A stretch of 64,000 nt of DNA, taken from contig NZ_NHTN01000017.1 in NCBI RefSeq assembly GCF_002167005.1, forward strand, positions 1 through 64,000, in the 5' to 3' direction. The notes under the pieces were generated by a model. It did no database searches. It was not told where the DNA came from and worked only from the letters and a program-made list of their open reading frames with translations. The DNA is from Indiicoccus explosivorum (lineage in GTDB: Bacteria; Bacillota; Bacilli; Bacillales_A; Planococcaceae). The translations under genes and the position numbers were made by a program. Positions 41,237 to 50,440 of this stretch are shown piece by piece (positions within the stretch are counted from its first letter, which is position 1; every line of letters begins with the position of its first letter).

Positions 41237-41791
41237 TTACTCTTTGTCGCTTTTCGCTTCTTTTTCGCTCTTCGTTTCTTTTTCAGCTTTCGGCGCCATC
41301 AGCAAGAACATGCTGCGGCCTTCCATTTTCGGCTTCTGTTCCACGGTCGCGACTTCCGCGCAGGCTTCCGCGAAGCGGTCGAGGACGCGCTGGCCGATTT
41401 CCTTGTGGGTGATCGCACGGCCTTTGAAACGGATCGACGCTTTCACTTTATCCCCTTTTTGGAGGAATTTGATCGCGTTGCGCAGTTTCGTGTTGAAGTC
41501 GTGCTCGTCGATGCCCGGGCTCAGCCGGACTTCCTTGACGTTGATCACTTTCTGGTTTTTGCGGATTTCGCGGTCTTTCTTCTGCTGCTCAAACTTGAAT
41601 TTGCCGTGGTCCATGATACGGGCGACCGGCGGCTTTGCCTGAGGTGCGACAAGAACTAGGTCCAAATTGACACGGCTCGCGATATCAAGAGCTTCGTTGC
41701 GCGATTTGATGCCAAGCTGTTCGCCGTTCTGATCGATGACGCGAAGTTCGCGGGCACGGATGCCCTCGTTAACATACATGTCTTTGCTAAT
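41237..41791 (-). CDS. infC: translation initiation factor IF-3 (AUU start)
   Basis: 184-aa factor that checks start-codon pairing and prevents subunit joining. An N-domain beginning [16 protein letters not shown], a Lys-rich linker and a C-domain with [21 protein letters not shown] are all present. The start is read as ATT at 41789-41791: GGAGG lies 9 nt upstream and there is no closer ATG/GTG/TTG, giving the same (I)SKD N-terminus as B. subtilis infC. A rare AUU start lets IF-3 repress its own translation. The next ATG (MYVNEG) is an internal residue. Confidence 0.95.
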   Translation of the reverse strand: MSKDMYVNEGIRARELRVIDQNGEQLGIKSRNEALDIASRVNLDLVLVAPQAKPPVARIMDHGKFKFEQQKKDREIRKNQKVINVKEVRLSPGIDEHDFNTKLRNAIKFLQKGDKVKASIRFKGRAITHKEIGQRVLDRFAEACAEVATVEQKPKMEGRSMFLLMAPKAEKETKSEKEAKSDKE

Positions 41792-41865
41792 CGTAATCCA
41801 CCTCCGAGTTTTTTCGCGAATACCTTTTTGTGTCCGGCCTGTTCGGGTTCCGTTCCAAAACAAAA

Positions 41866-42014
41866 GCGGACGGACACAAGAGGTCCGCCCGCATCGTATG
41901 ACAAGCGCGCATGGAAGCGCGGATTCAGTCAATGTTGTGCAGAACCAGCCGACACGGAGTCGGGCAGGTGAGAAGCGGGCGCTCCTGCTTTGCCACAAAT
42001 AAGTATTCTTAACC
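41866..42014 (-). ncRNA. L20 leader of infC-rpmI-rplT
   Basis: Untranslated leader between the promoter and infC, ending in a hairpin GCGGACCTC...GTCCGC (41866-41888) followed by TTTTGTTTTGG, the attenuator that L20 protein stabilises in Bacillales. Assigned by position, terminator and operon; the L20-binding structure was not folded. Confidence 0.8.
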
Positions 42015-42020
42015 TTATCA

Positions 42021-42049
42021 AGGATAGCATGGTGCGCCCTCCGTGTCAA
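42021..42049 (-). promoter_or_regulatory. sigma-A promoter of infC operon
   Basis: -35 TTGACA (42044-42049), 17-bp spacer, -10 TATCCT (42021-42026); ~230 bp before the infC start. Confidence 0.8.
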
Positions 42050-42085
42050 CCGGTTCGCACACATCCTGTTTCCTGCCGCTTTCCG

Positions 42086-44014
42086 TTATTTCAATTCGCT
42101 CCGGATCTGGCTGAGGAAATCGTCGAACGGCATGCTTTCGGAGTTTTTCTCCCCGTATTTCCGGACGTTGACCGAGCCGTCCGCCAATTCCTGGTCGCCC
42201 AGGACGAGCATGTACGGAATCTTCTTTGTCTGCGCTTCCCGGATTTTGTAGCCGAGTTTCTCGTCCCGGCTGTCGATGTCCACCCGGATTTTATGCGCCT
42301 GGAGCTGTTCACGGATTTTATTGGCATAGTCGGCATGTGCTTCGAGGGACACCGGGATGATTTCGACTTGCACCGGCGCCAGCCATGTCGGGAATGCGCC
42401 TTTGTATTCCTCGATCAGGAATGCGACGAACCGTTCCATCGTCGACACGACGCCGCGGTGGATGACGACCGGCCGATGCTGCTTGCCGTCTTCACCGATA
42501 TACGTCAGATCAAAACGCTCCGGCAGCAGGAAATCGAGCTGGACGGTCGACAGTGTCTCTTCTTTGCCGAGCGCTGTCTTTACTTGGACGTCGAGCTTCG
42601 GACCGTAAAATGCCGCTTCGCCTTCCGCCTCGAAATAGTCGACGCCGACTTCATCCATTGCGTCTTTCAGCATGGCCTGCGCTTTCTCCCACATCGCATC
42701 GTCGTCAAAGTACTTTTCTTTATCCGCCGGGTCGCGGTACGACAGTCGGAACGAGTAATCGCTGATGTTGAAGTCCTTGTAGACTTCCATCACAAGATTG
42801 ACGACCCGGATGAATTCTTCCTTGATCTGGTCCGGCCGGACGAAAATGTGCGCATCGTTCAGTGTCATGCCGCGGACCCGCTGCAGCCCGGACAGCGCCC
42901 CGGACATCTCATAGCGGTGCATCGTGCCGAGTTCCGCAATCCGGATCGGCAGCTCCCGGTAGGAATGGATGCCCTGTTTGTAGATTTCCATGTGATGCGG
43001 GCAGTTCATCGGGCGAAGAACCAAGTCCTCGTTGTCCATATGCATGACCGGGAACATGTCTTCCTGATAGTGATCCCAGTGACCGCTCGTCTTGTACAGG
43101 TCCACGCTGCCGAGCACCGGTGTATACACGTGACTGTAGCCGAGCCGTTCCTCTTTATCGACGATGTAGCGTTCGATTGTCCGGCGGATCGTTGCGCCAT
43201 TCGGCAGCCAAAGCGGGAAGCCTTGGCCGACTTTCTGGGAGTTCATGAATAAATTCAATTCTTTGCCGATCTTCCGGTGATCGCGCTCTTTCGCTTCTTC
43301 GAGCATCTGGAGGTGCTTTTTCAAGTCTTCTTTATTGAAAAAAGCCGTTCCGTAGATGCGCTGCAGCATCTTATTGTCGGAGTCGCCGCGCCAGTAAGCG
43401 CCCGCCACGCTCAGCAGCTTGAATTCCTTCAGTTTGCCTGTGGACGGGACATGTACGCCGCGGCACAGGTCGAAAAATTCACCTTGTTCGTAGATGGTGA
43501 CGTCCTCGTCTTCCGGAATCGCGTCGATCAGTTCGAGCTTGTATTCATCGCCGATTTCCTCATAGCGCGCTTTCGCTTCGTCGCGTGAGACTTCCACACA
43601 CTCGATGTCGAGGTTCTCGCCGATGATCCGCTTCATCTCTTTCTCGATGGCGGGCAAATCTTCTGCTGTAATCGCCTGCTCAGTATCGATGTCGTAATAG
43701 AATCCGTTCTCGATGACCGGTCCGACGCCGAGCTTTGCATCCGGGTACAGCCGTTTCACCGCCTGCGCTAGGAGGTGGGCTGTCGAATGCCGCAGTATTT
43801 CAAGCGCGCCTTCCGAATCCTGCGTCACGATTTCAATTTCTCCGTCCTGCTCGAGCGGCGACTTCAAGTCGACGAATTTCCCATCCAGTCTGCCGGCGAG
43901 CGCTTTTTTGCGCAGACCCGGCGAAATGGATTGTGCGACATCTTCTGTTGTGGTCCCTTTCTGGAATTCCTTGATGGCTCCGTCGGGGAATTTTAGTTGA
44001 ATGCTTTCTGCCAT
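42086..44014 (-). CDS. thrS: threonyl-tRNA synthetase
   Basis: 642 aa. N-terminal TGS domain ([13 protein letters not shown]), editing domain with [16 protein letters not shown], class II catalytic core ([44 protein letters not shown]) and anticodon-binding domain ([15 protein letters not shown]). AAAGGAGAG precedes the ATG. T-box-controlled, but a dispersed repeat separates the T-box from the coding region. Confidence 0.97.
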   Translation of the reverse strand: MAESIQLKFPDGAIKEFQKGTTTEDVAQSISPGLRKKALAGRLDGKFVDLKSPLEQDGEIEIVTQDSEGALEILRHSTAHLLAQAVKRLYPDAKLGVGPVIENGFYYDIDTEQAITAEDLPAIEKEMKRIIGENLDIECVEVSRDEAKARYEEIGDEYKLELIDAIPEDEDVTIYEQGEFFDLCRGVHVPSTGKLKEFKLLSVAGAYWRGDSDNKMLQRIYGTAFFNKEDLKKHLQMLEEAKERDHRKIGKELNLFMNSQKVGQGFPLWLPNGATIRRTIERYIVDKEERLGYSHVYTPVLGSVDLYKTSGHWDHYQEDMFPVMHMDNEDLVLRPMNCPHHMEIYKQGIHSYRELPIRIAELGTMHRYEMSGALSGLQRVRGMTLNDAHIFVRPDQIKEEFIRVVNLVMEVYKDFNISDYSFRLSYRDPADKEKYFDDDAMWEKAQAMLKDAMDEVGVDYFEAEGEAAFYGPKLDVQVKTALGKEETLSTVQLDFLLPERFDLTYIGEDGKQHRPVVIHRGVVSTMERFVAFLIEEYKGAFPTWLAPVQVEIIPVSLEAHADYANKIREQLQAHKIRVDIDSRDEKLGYKIREAQTKKIPYMLVLGDQELADGSVNVRKYGEKNSESMPFDDFLSQIRSELK

Positions 44015-44076
44015 AATTATCTCTCCTTTTTAATCAAGTCAGTACAAAGCTCATCGAGTGAATTCTGCGAATCACA

Positions 44077-44257
44077 GAAGAAAGAGCGGCAGGCGGCGAC
44101 TCCGACGGGATCAGCGGGCCAAGCGAGACCCCGCAAGGCGCAGCCAAGGAGGCTCGCGGACCGCCCCGCGGCAGCCAGCACCGCGACGTCCTGTCGCGCT
44201 GGCTGCATTCCCCACATCGTGTGGGTCAGAAAGCGTCCGCCGGAAGCGATTTCTTCA
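44077..44257 (-). repeat. dispersed mosaic repeat, copy 2 (inside thrS leader)
   Basis: Reverse complement of much of 19017-19279, lacking its middle module. It sits between the T-box terminator hairpin (44283-44309) and the thrS start (44014), so it is transcribed in the thrS leader. Confidence 0.8.
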
Positions 44258-44279
44258 GGTGAAAAGCCAGAAAAACAGA

Positions 44280-44545
44280 AAAAGCCCCATCCCATAAAAG
44301 GGACGAGGCGCTGCTCGCGGTTCCACCCTTCTTCTCCCTGCGCCGGCACGCGGCACAAGTGAAGCTCTCGAATCGGCTAACGGGCCGATACCGTCGGCTG
44401 CCGCCGGTGAAAAGGCGGAGCCGCTGCTATTGGGTCGGTAAGATCGTGTCCGTCACTCAGGAAGCTCGCAGCCAATGGCTTCCCTCTCTGATGAGCCGTT
44501 TCCATGATCCGTTTGTCCCCGTCACTGCATTTGGCTTATTATGAG
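44280..44545 (-). ncRNA. T-box leader of thrS
   Basis: GGGTGGAACCGCG is the complement of 44316-44329, followed by the terminator stem GCCTCGTCCC.../GGGATGGGGCT (44283-44309) and a T-run. The upstream half holds the stem I region. Detects uncharged tRNA-Thr. Confidence 0.9.
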
Positions 44546-44586
44546 TTTCATCATACGACGGGGCCGGAAAGATTGCAACCGGAAAA

Positions 44587-45525
44587 TCACGATCGCCTGC
44601 GGTTTTTTCCGTCGAGGCGGACAGGAAGCGTCAGCGCGCGGACGCGCTCCATGACACGCGCCGCCTTCACTTCCTCTTTTTCGCCGCGCTGGGAGTACGT
44701 CAAGTGGTGCTCCAGTTCACTGTAACCGAAGTTCGACGTCATGAACGTCGGCAGTTTTTCCGCCATCCGGTAATGCAGGATGGTGCCGAGCACTTCATCC
44801 CGCGCCCAGCTCGACATCGATTCCGCGCCGATATCATCCAGCATGAGGACGGGCGCTTTTTTCACATACTCGATCTTCTCCTGGAGCGTCTGATCACCGA
44901 TGGCCTGTTTCATCTCCCGGAGGAATTCCGGCACATAGACCATGACGGTCCGGATATCGAGCTCGGCCAATTCATTGGCGATGGCGCTCAGTAAATACGA
45001 TTTGCCGACACCAAACTTGCCGTACAGGTAGAGCCCTTTCGCCGGCAGCTCATGCGGACCGAGCGCGCCGGCCAGGAAGCGGTTTGCCGCGCGGAAAGCC
45101 TCCATCCGCTCGGGATCCGGTTCGAATCCTTCCAGTTCCGCGGAGAGGACTTCTTTCGGCATATGCATGCTATGTATCATCGCCTCCGCCTTCCGCCTGC
45201 TGTCGCGGTCGACCTTCCGATGGCATTTGGCATATTCAAGTGAAATGTTGCCCCGGACGAGCACAAGTTTCGGCTCATGGCCTTTCAAGTAATTGATGCA
45301 GTGTTCCAGGTCCTTGCATTTGTCACAGCGGTGTGACTGTTCGGTATATTCCAGCAGTTTGCTGAGCCCCCGGTCCACGGTCTGTTTGTCCACTTCATCC
45401 GCATGCGCTTCCAGGAATTCCTGGACACCCGGGTGGTTCAGCACTTCATTGCGGGTTTTTTCATAGCGGCTGGAGAATCCAGGATCATTCACGACCCGCT
45501 TCAAGGTTTTGCCGATCGGTTCCAT
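44587..45525 (-). CDS. dnaI: primosomal helicase loader DnaI
   Basis: 312-aa AAA+ ATPase that loads the replicative helicase DnaC at oriC with DnaB and DnaD. An N-terminal helicase-binding domain with a Cys/His zinc site (CDKCKDLEHC) precedes the ATPase: Walker A LYGKFGVGKSYLL and Walker B PVLMLDDIGAES. 3 bp after dnaB. Confidence 0.95.
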   Translation of the reverse strand: MEPIGKTLKRVVNDPGFSSRYEKTRNEVLNHPGVQEFLEAHADEVDKQTVDRGLSKLLEYTEQSHRCDKCKDLEHCINYLKGHEPKLVLVRGNISLEYAKCHRKVDRDSRRKAEAMIHSMHMPKEVLSAELEGFEPDPERMEAFRAANRFLAGALGPHELPAKGLYLYGKFGVGKSYLLSAIANELAELDIRTVMVYVPEFLREMKQAIGDQTLQEKIEYVKKAPVLMLDDIGAESMSSWARDEVLGTILHYRMAEKLPTFMTSNFGYSELEHHLTYSQRGEKEEVKAARVMERVRALTLPVRLDGKNRRRS

Positions 45526-45528
45526 CTG

Positions 45529-46899
45529 TTATTCCCCCTTGCCTTTTCTCATTGCCAATTCCGCCAGCAGCTTCCTCTTTTCTTCCTCAAGGGACGAGCG
45601 TGCAGCGTCACCGGAAGCGGAATTTTCGGGCGGTGTTTTCAGGTCTGTCTCTTTGTTATGGAACCAGTCCGGCACTTTTTCTTCCCGGCCGGATTTTCGC
45701 CGGTTCCCTGATGAAGGGGCTGGACCTTCTTTTTTCCATTTCACGTACTGGTCGTGTTCGGTCCTTGCCAGTTCCATCGCTTCTTTCGCTGTCCGCACGT
45801 TTTTGCGGATCCAGTGGGAAGCGATTTTTTCGACGTATCCTTTCGTCAGTTTCATATCGGTCTTCAGCAGCACATACTGCAGCAGGACGTTGACGACAGG
45901 CGGTTCCATCCCGTGCGTCAGCACAAGCTGATTCGCCAGCTGGACGTCCGCCGGCAGCGGTTCTTTACCGTCTGCGATGTCGCGCAGCACTTCAGCAGGC
46001 GAAGCGGTCTCAAAATAATCAATGATCTCGTCCTGTCTCGTTTTCGGCTGTGTGTTTTCACGGTCCTTTTTTGCCTGCCGGACCGGCGCCAGCTCCGGCG
46101 CTTTAGCGGAAACAGTCATTTTATACAAATCGGCCGCCGCCTTTTTCAAGGCGTCTTCCTTCAGCTGGAAATCATCGCCGACAGCAAGGAGCACGACTTT
46201 CTGCATATCGAGCGGACCGAAACCATAAAGGAACGCAAGCTTGGCGATCAAAAGACGGATAGCCGGTGTCAGGACACGGGCGGGGACAAGCTGTTCGGAC
46301 AGCCCTTGCCGCAGCGTGCCAAAGTCAAAATCGATCTCCGTTTCGTAAGGGGTCCGCGCTCTCGTCTGCCCGTCATCCGCCTGTGCCGGAATACCGTCTT
46401 TCTCGCGGACGGGTGTGAAGACGTCGGTGAATGTCCTTGAAACTTCCGCGAAACCTTCTTTATTCGGCAAATGCGCAGTCAGACGCTCCCGCGTCCGCTT
46501 ATAAGCGCTTTCCCCGATTTTCCGGAACAGGAACATCGACAGAAGGGGATCCGAAAAAAACGTTTTCGGATCGAGCGGCGGGCACAGTTCATAAATGAAT
46601 GACCGCTGCTCCCCCTCTTTCCGGAATGATTTAAGCAGACCGATCGCTTCCAGCCGGATGCGGGAGTCGAGAATGGCCGAGTCCGACGTGCCCATCCCTT
46701 CCATCAGCCGGTAGTGGGGAGCGGGCTCTTTCATGGATTCCCCTTCCGCCCATAGCGTCAGGTAAAGCGCCGCCGCTTCGAAACCGATCAGCGGCTGATA
46801 CAGAAGAGTCAGCAGCTGCCGGTCGTAATCAGAAAACGGATACGGCAAAAACACACAATATGCGTCAGTCGGATGGAGTTCGTTGTAAGTCGCTGCCAT
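45529..46899 (-). CDS. dnaB: replication initiation / membrane attachment protein DnaB
   Basis: 456 aa, the Bacillus-type initiation protein (not the E. coli helicase). Two DnaB/DnaD-type modules: an N-terminal winged-helix part (FSDYDRQLLTLLYQPLIGFEAAALYL) and a C-terminal DDBH2-like region (NQLVLTHGMEPPVVNVLLQYVLL, ~320-385). Works with DnaI and DnaD at the origin. Start follows a GGTGGGAG site. Confidence 0.94.
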   Translation of the reverse strand: MAATYNELHPTDAYCVFLPYPFSDYDRQLLTLLYQPLIGFEAAALYLTLWAEGESMKEPAPHYRLMEGMGTSDSAILDSRIRLEAIGLLKSFRKEGEQRSFIYELCPPLDPKTFFSDPLLSMFLFRKIGESAYKRTRERLTAHLPNKEGFAEVSRTFTDVFTPVREKDGIPAQADDGQTRARTPYETEIDFDFGTLRQGLSEQLVPARVLTPAIRLLIAKLAFLYGFGPLDMQKVVLLAVGDDFQLKEDALKKAAADLYKMTVSAKAPELAPVRQAKKDRENTQPKTRQDEIIDYFETASPAEVLRDIADGKEPLPADVQLANQLVLTHGMEPPVVNVLLQYVLLKTDMKLTKGYVEKIASHWIRKNVRTAKEAMELARTEHDQYVKWKKEGPAPSSGNRRKSGREEKVPDWFHNKETDLKTPPENSASGDAARSSLEEEKRKLLAELAMRKGKGE

Positions 46900-46910
46900 C
46901 GTCTCCCACC

Positions 46911-47390
46911 TTATTCCGCTCCCGTTTTCTTATCGGAGGTCTTCTCGAGGAGGTCTTTCAGTTCATCGATGAAGACGGTGATGTCCTTGAACTGACGATA
47001 CACCGATGCGAATCGGACATACGCCACTTCATCGATATCGGCCAGCCGGTCCATCACCATTTCACCGATATCCTCCGATTTCACTTCGGCATTGCCGATC
47101 CGGCGGAGTTCCTGCTCCACGCTGAATACGAGTTCTTCCAGTACGTCGAGCGGCACCGGGCGCTTCTCGCAGGCGCGGATCACGCCTTTCAGCACTTTCT
47201 CCCGGCTGAACTCTTCGCGCGAGCCGTCTTTCTTCACTACGATCAGCGGAGTTTCTTCCACTTTTTCAAACGTGGTGAAACGGTAGCCGCAAGCTTCACA
47301 TTCCCTGCGCCTCCTGATGGCTTTCAATTCATCTGCGGGCCGTGAATCCACGACCCGGGTGCCGTTATGCTGACAGGACGGACACTTCAT
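46911..47390 (-). CDS. nrdR: transcriptional repressor NrdR
   Basis: 159-aa repressor of ribonucleotide reductase genes. Zn ribbon [17 protein letters not shown] ... [12 protein letters not shown] followed by an ATP-cone domain sensing ATP/dATP. ATG 47388-47390 with GGGGGAG upstream; the in-frame extension to 47606 reads the dispersed repeat and is not coding. First gene of nrdR-dnaB-dnaI. Confidence 0.96.
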   Translation of the reverse strand: MKCPSCQHNGTRVVDSRPADELKAIRRRRECEACGYRFTTFEKVEETPLIVVKKDGSREEFSREKVLKGVIRACEKRPVPLDVLEELVFSVEQELRRIGNAEVKSEDIGEMVMDRLADIDEVAYVRFASVYRQFKDITVFIDELKDLLEKTSDKKTGAE

Positions 47391-47521
47391 TTCGTACAAC
47401 TCCCCCGTTTTATCTCTAAATGTCTTATCTCTCAGTATATCAAAAATCGGATGGCCCGACCGCATTTTCTTCGTGTTTGTTCCTCGCTGCTTTCTGTAAA
47501 AACGAATGCCAGATGAACTCG

Positions 47522-47717
47522 CTTTAGGCGGACGCTTTCCGGCCCACACGAAGTGGGTCATGCAGCTGGCGCGACAGGACGTCGCGAGGCCAGCTGCCGC
47601 GGGCAAATCGTTGCTCCCGCGCCGCTCCGCGTGCTCGTCGCAAACGAATGGTCAAGATCCTCTTGCCCATTCATTCGCTGATCCCGTCGGAATCGCCGCC
47701 TGCCGCTCTTTCGTCTG
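47522..47717 (+). repeat. dispersed mosaic repeat, copy 3
   Basis: Same outer blocks as 19017-19279 (GCGGACGCTTTCC, GCGCGACAGGACGTCGCGAG, CCGCCTGCCGCTCTTTC), with the GAATGGTCAAGATCCTCTTG module but lacking the GGCTGCAATCC-type module of copy 1. Lies in the 675-bp gap between speD and nrdR; no gene there. Confidence 0.8.
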
Positions 47718-47869
47718 TTATTCACCAGAAAACGCAAGAGTGAACCATCCTGCAAGTTTCACTTGGCTTCCCAGAGCTGATCAAAGGAACTTTACGAAAA
47801 CCATGTGCTCCTGCATCGCTACGCTCTTCGTCGCAAAGGTCGGGTTCAATCCTTTCGCCCAACCTTTCC

Positions 47870-48000
47870 TGCGGAATAACTGGCTGTCCGAGACCCCGCA
47901 AACCAGCGCCAGCGGGTGCGGAGGCTCGGCAGTCAGTCCGCGGAAAGCGAGCAGAAGTTCCTCGATCGGCGAAATGGAAGCGAGCAGGAAGTGCAGGCAT
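47870..48000. repeat. GC-rich intergenic repeat-like segment
   Basis: Words GAGACCCCGCA, GCGGAGGCTCGG and GTCCGCGGAAAGCGAG recall the segment near 24.7 kb and widely dispersed Bacillales intergenic repeats. No ORF supported. Confidence 0.4.
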
Positions 48001-48019
48001 GGATCAAGACAAAATAAAA

Positions 48020-48041
48020 AGCAGAGGATTTCTCCTCTGCT
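48020..48041 (-). terminator. speD terminator
   Basis: Minus-strand AGCAGAGGA/TCCTCTGCT hairpin then TTTTTATTTT, after the speD stop. Confidence 0.9.
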
Positions 48042-48065
48042 CTCCGCCTATGTTATCCCCATGGA

Positions 48066-48449
48066 TCAGGCGCTGGCAATGACTTTTGTTTTACCGATAC
48101 TGACTGGTCCCATGCCGCGCGGCACTTCGACGACTTCACGGTGCTGCGAGCCGAGTGCGTCTGCAATATAATCGGCGGCAATTGTCGGATCAAGATCGCC
48201 GCATGTATAGACATCGATGCTTGCGTAACCGTGTTCCGGGAAGCTGTGGATCGTGAGGTGGGACTCTGAGATGATGACCACACCGCTCACGCCTTGAGGC
48301 GCAAACTTGTGAAAAGCCACTTCCCGGACTTCCGCTCCCGATTTAAGCGCTGCGTCCACAAAAGTCTGCTCAATAAAATCCATGTCGTTTAATTTGTCGA
48401 ATTCACACTGCCAAAGTTCTGCGATTACGTGACGTCCCATTGTTTCCAA
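48066..48449 (-). CDS. speD: S-adenosylmethionine decarboxylase proenzyme (TTG start)
   Basis: Makes decarboxylated SAM for spermidine synthesis; self-cleaves to form a pyruvoyl cofactor. 127 aa. [24 protein letters not shown] contains the cleavage-site Ser. The family N-terminus METMGRHVI places the start at TTG 48447-48449, 9 nt after GGGGG. The downstream partner of gapB, but it has its own promoter and a structured leader. Confidence 0.95.
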   Translation of the reverse strand: METMGRHVIAELWQCEFDKLNDMDFIEQTFVDAALKSGAEVREVAFHKFAPQGVSGVVIISESHLTIHSFPEHGYASIDVYTCGDLDPTIAADYIADALGSQHREVVEVPRGMGPVSIGKTKVIASA

Positions 48450-48624
48450 GGTTCGTTTCCCCCTTTGAGTAATTGGTTTATTCAAAGTGACTACCACGGG
48501 GGAAAGTTAGTCCGGAGAGGTCCTAACCCTTTAAGTAGCCTCGTGAATGGTTTACGGGTCAGTTTTCCATCCCCCTCAACAAGTTCACGAGAACCATTAT
48601 ATGATGTACGTACGTCAATTGCAA
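48450..48624 (-). promoter_or_regulatory. speD promoter and structured leader with anti-SD
   Basis: -35 TTGCAA (48619-48624), 17-bp spacer, -10 TATAAT (48596-48601), then a ~140-nt leader. CTCGTGAA (complement of 48584-48591) pairs with TTCACGAG (complement of 48540-48547). Further down TTTCCCCC (48498-48505) is fully complementary to the ribosome site GGGGGAAA (48456-48463); an upstream GGGGGA near 48572 could compete for it. This is the logic of a translational cis-regulator; the ligand is unknown. Confidence 0.6.
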
Positions 48625-48706
48625 CAAAAAAGATTGATTTCCATCCAGCACGAAAAACCGCACTGTCCTTTTCGGTCAGTACGGCTTCATCAATTCGGGT
48701 TCCGGT

Positions 48707-49726
48707 TTAAAGCGCTTTTGCGTAAAGCCCCTTCGCGACTTTCTTCGTCAGGTCGACAACCCGGGCGGAATAGCCCCATTCGTTGTCATACCAGGCAAGC
48801 ACTTTCACTTTCCGGTCGCCGATGACCATCGTCGACAGTCCGTCGATCGTCGCGGAAGCGCTTGTCGTATTGAAATCAACCGACACGAGCGGTTCCATCG
48901 TCACATGCAGAATATCCTTCAGCTCCTGCGCGGCCGCCCGTTCAAAAGCGGCGTTCACTTCTTCCGCCGTCACTTCCTGTTCCAGATCCACGACAAGATC
49001 CACGAGCGATACGTTCGGTGTCGGAACCCGGAGAGCCATGCCGTGAAGTTTTCCTTTCAGCTCAGGAAGCACCAATGACAGCGCTTTCGCGGCGCCTGTC
49101 GAAGTCGGGATGATCGATTCGCCGGCGGCCCGCGCCCGGCGGAGGTCCTTATGGGGATTGTCGAGGTTCTTCTGGTCGTTCGTGTAGGCATGGACGGTCG
49201 TCATCAGCCCGTTCTCGATGCCGAATGCGTCGTTCAGCACTTTCGCGACCGGGGCGAGACAGTTGGTCGTGCAGCTGGCATTCGAAATAATGTCATGCTT
49301 TTCCACGTCCAGCTTGTCATCGTTCACTCCGACGACGATGGTGACATCTTCATCTTTGCCCGGCGCTGTCAGAATCACTTTTTTTGCTCCGGCTTCCAGA
49401 TGGAGAGCGGCTTTATCGCGGGCATTGAATTTACCCGTCGCTTCGATTACGATATCGACGCCCAGCTCTTCCCATGGCAAGTTCAGCGGATCCCGTTCAC
49501 CCAGAAGCTTCACACGCTTGCCGTTGACGATCAGCGCATCTTCTTCCGCGAAAACTTCCCCGTCGAACCGTCCGTGATTGGTATCGTACTTTATTAAGTG
49601 GGCAAGTGTTTCAGCCGGGTAGCTGGCGTTCACCGCTACAATGGAAAAATTCTCTTCAAGAATCGCCTGTCGGAATACCATCCGGCCGATACGGCCAAAG
49701 CCATTTATGGCAATCGAAACTGTCAT
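48707..49726 (-). CDS. gapB: NADP-type glyceraldehyde-3-phosphate dehydrogenase
   Basis: 339 aa. [14 protein letters not shown] Rossmann start, catalytic Cys in [17 protein letters not shown], and WYDNEWGYS near the end. GapB assigned rather than GapA by its place before speD and by the CcpN-like box; the gluconeogenic direction is inferred. ATG 49724-49726 with GGAGG 8 nt upstream. Confidence 0.92.
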   Translation of the reverse strand: MTVSIAINGFGRIGRMVFRQAILEENFSIVAVNASYPAETLAHLIKYDTNHGRFDGEVFAEEDALIVNGKRVKLLGERDPLNLPWEELGVDIVIEATGKFNARDKAALHLEAGAKKVILTAPGKDEDVTIVVGVNDDKLDVEKHDIISNASCTTNCLAPVAKVLNDAFGIENGLMTTVHAYTNDQKNLDNPHKDLRRARAAGESIIPTSTGAAKALSLVLPELKGKLHGMALRVPTPNVSLVDLVVDLEQEVTAEEVNAAFERAAAQELKDILHVTMEPLVSVDFNTTSASATIDGLSTMVIGDRKVKVLAWYDNEWGYSARVVDLTKKVAKGLYAKAL

Positions 49727-49778
49727 AACCGAAGCCTCCAATAATTGAGTTATACTTTTATAGCCTTTTCATGCGAAT

Positions 49779-49789
49779 AGTATAACATA
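49779..49789 (-). promoter_or_regulatory. CcpN-like operator over the gapB -10
   Basis: TATGTTATACT fits the CcpN consensus TRTGHYATAYW and contains the -10 TATACT. CcpN represses gapB and pckA during glycolysis in B. subtilis; the match here is a read, not a test. Confidence 0.6.
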
Positions 49790-49834
49790 ATTCATCACTT
49801 CCAGGTCCAGTTTTTTGAATAATAACCGTTCTTT

Positions 49835-50431
49835 TCAGCCAGCGGCTTTCCATTGACGTAAAATAGCCTCCAGCTGCTGTTCCGTTTCAGCCAATGTCCC
49901 GTTATTGTAGATCACGGCATCCGCCCCCTGCTCTTTTGTCGAAAGGGGCAGCTGCGAGGAGATGCGTGCCCGTGCCTCCTTTTCCGTGAGCCGGTTCCTC
50001 TCCATGAGGCGGGCGAGCTGGTTCTCTTCCGTTACGCTGACGACGAGCACTTTGTCGACGAAATGCTGGAGCCTGCTTTCAAACAAAAGGGGGATATCCA
50101 TGATGACGGTATCCGCTCCGTTTTCCAGCCATCCATCGCGCTGGCGCAGCATTTCCTGTCGGATGGCCGGGTGCATGACTTCGTTCAGCTGCCGCCGGCT
50201 GACCGGGTCATTGAAAATCCGTTCCCCGAGTTTTTCCCGGTCGAGCGTTCCGTCCGGCCGGATCACTTCCTGTCCGAACAGGCGGCGGACGTCATTGAGC
50301 GTTTCCGAGCCGGGTTCAACGACGAGCCTCGCGACTTCATCCGCATCCACGACCGGGTATCCTTTGTTTTTCAGCATTGCCGCCACGGTGCTTTTGCCGC
50401 TGGCGATGCTGCCTGTCAAACCGATGATCAT
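49835..50431 (-). CDS. coaE: dephospho-CoA kinase
   Basis: Last step of CoA synthesis. 198 aa. P-loop GLTGSIASGKSTV and the DADEVARLV and LLFESRLQ motifs. The ATG at 50429-50431 is taken as the start; two GTG codons just upstream are alternatives. Nearly overlaps mutM, so co-transcribed. Confidence 0.95.
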   Translation of the reverse strand: MIIGLTGSIASGKSTVAAMLKNKGYPVVDADEVARLVVEPGSETLNDVRRLFGQEVIRPDGTLDREKLGERIFNDPVSRRQLNEVMHPAIRQEMLRQRDGWLENGADTVIMDIPLLFESRLQHFVDKVLVVSVTEENQLARLMERNRLTEKEARARISSQLPLSTKEQGADAVIYNNGTLAETEQQLEAILRQWKAAG

Positions 50432-50440
50432 CTTCACCAC

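Noticed and set aside
41792-42064. N-terminal extension of IF-3
   Set aside because: This in-frame stretch is the L20 leader with promoter and attenuator hairpin; it has no ribosome site of its own.
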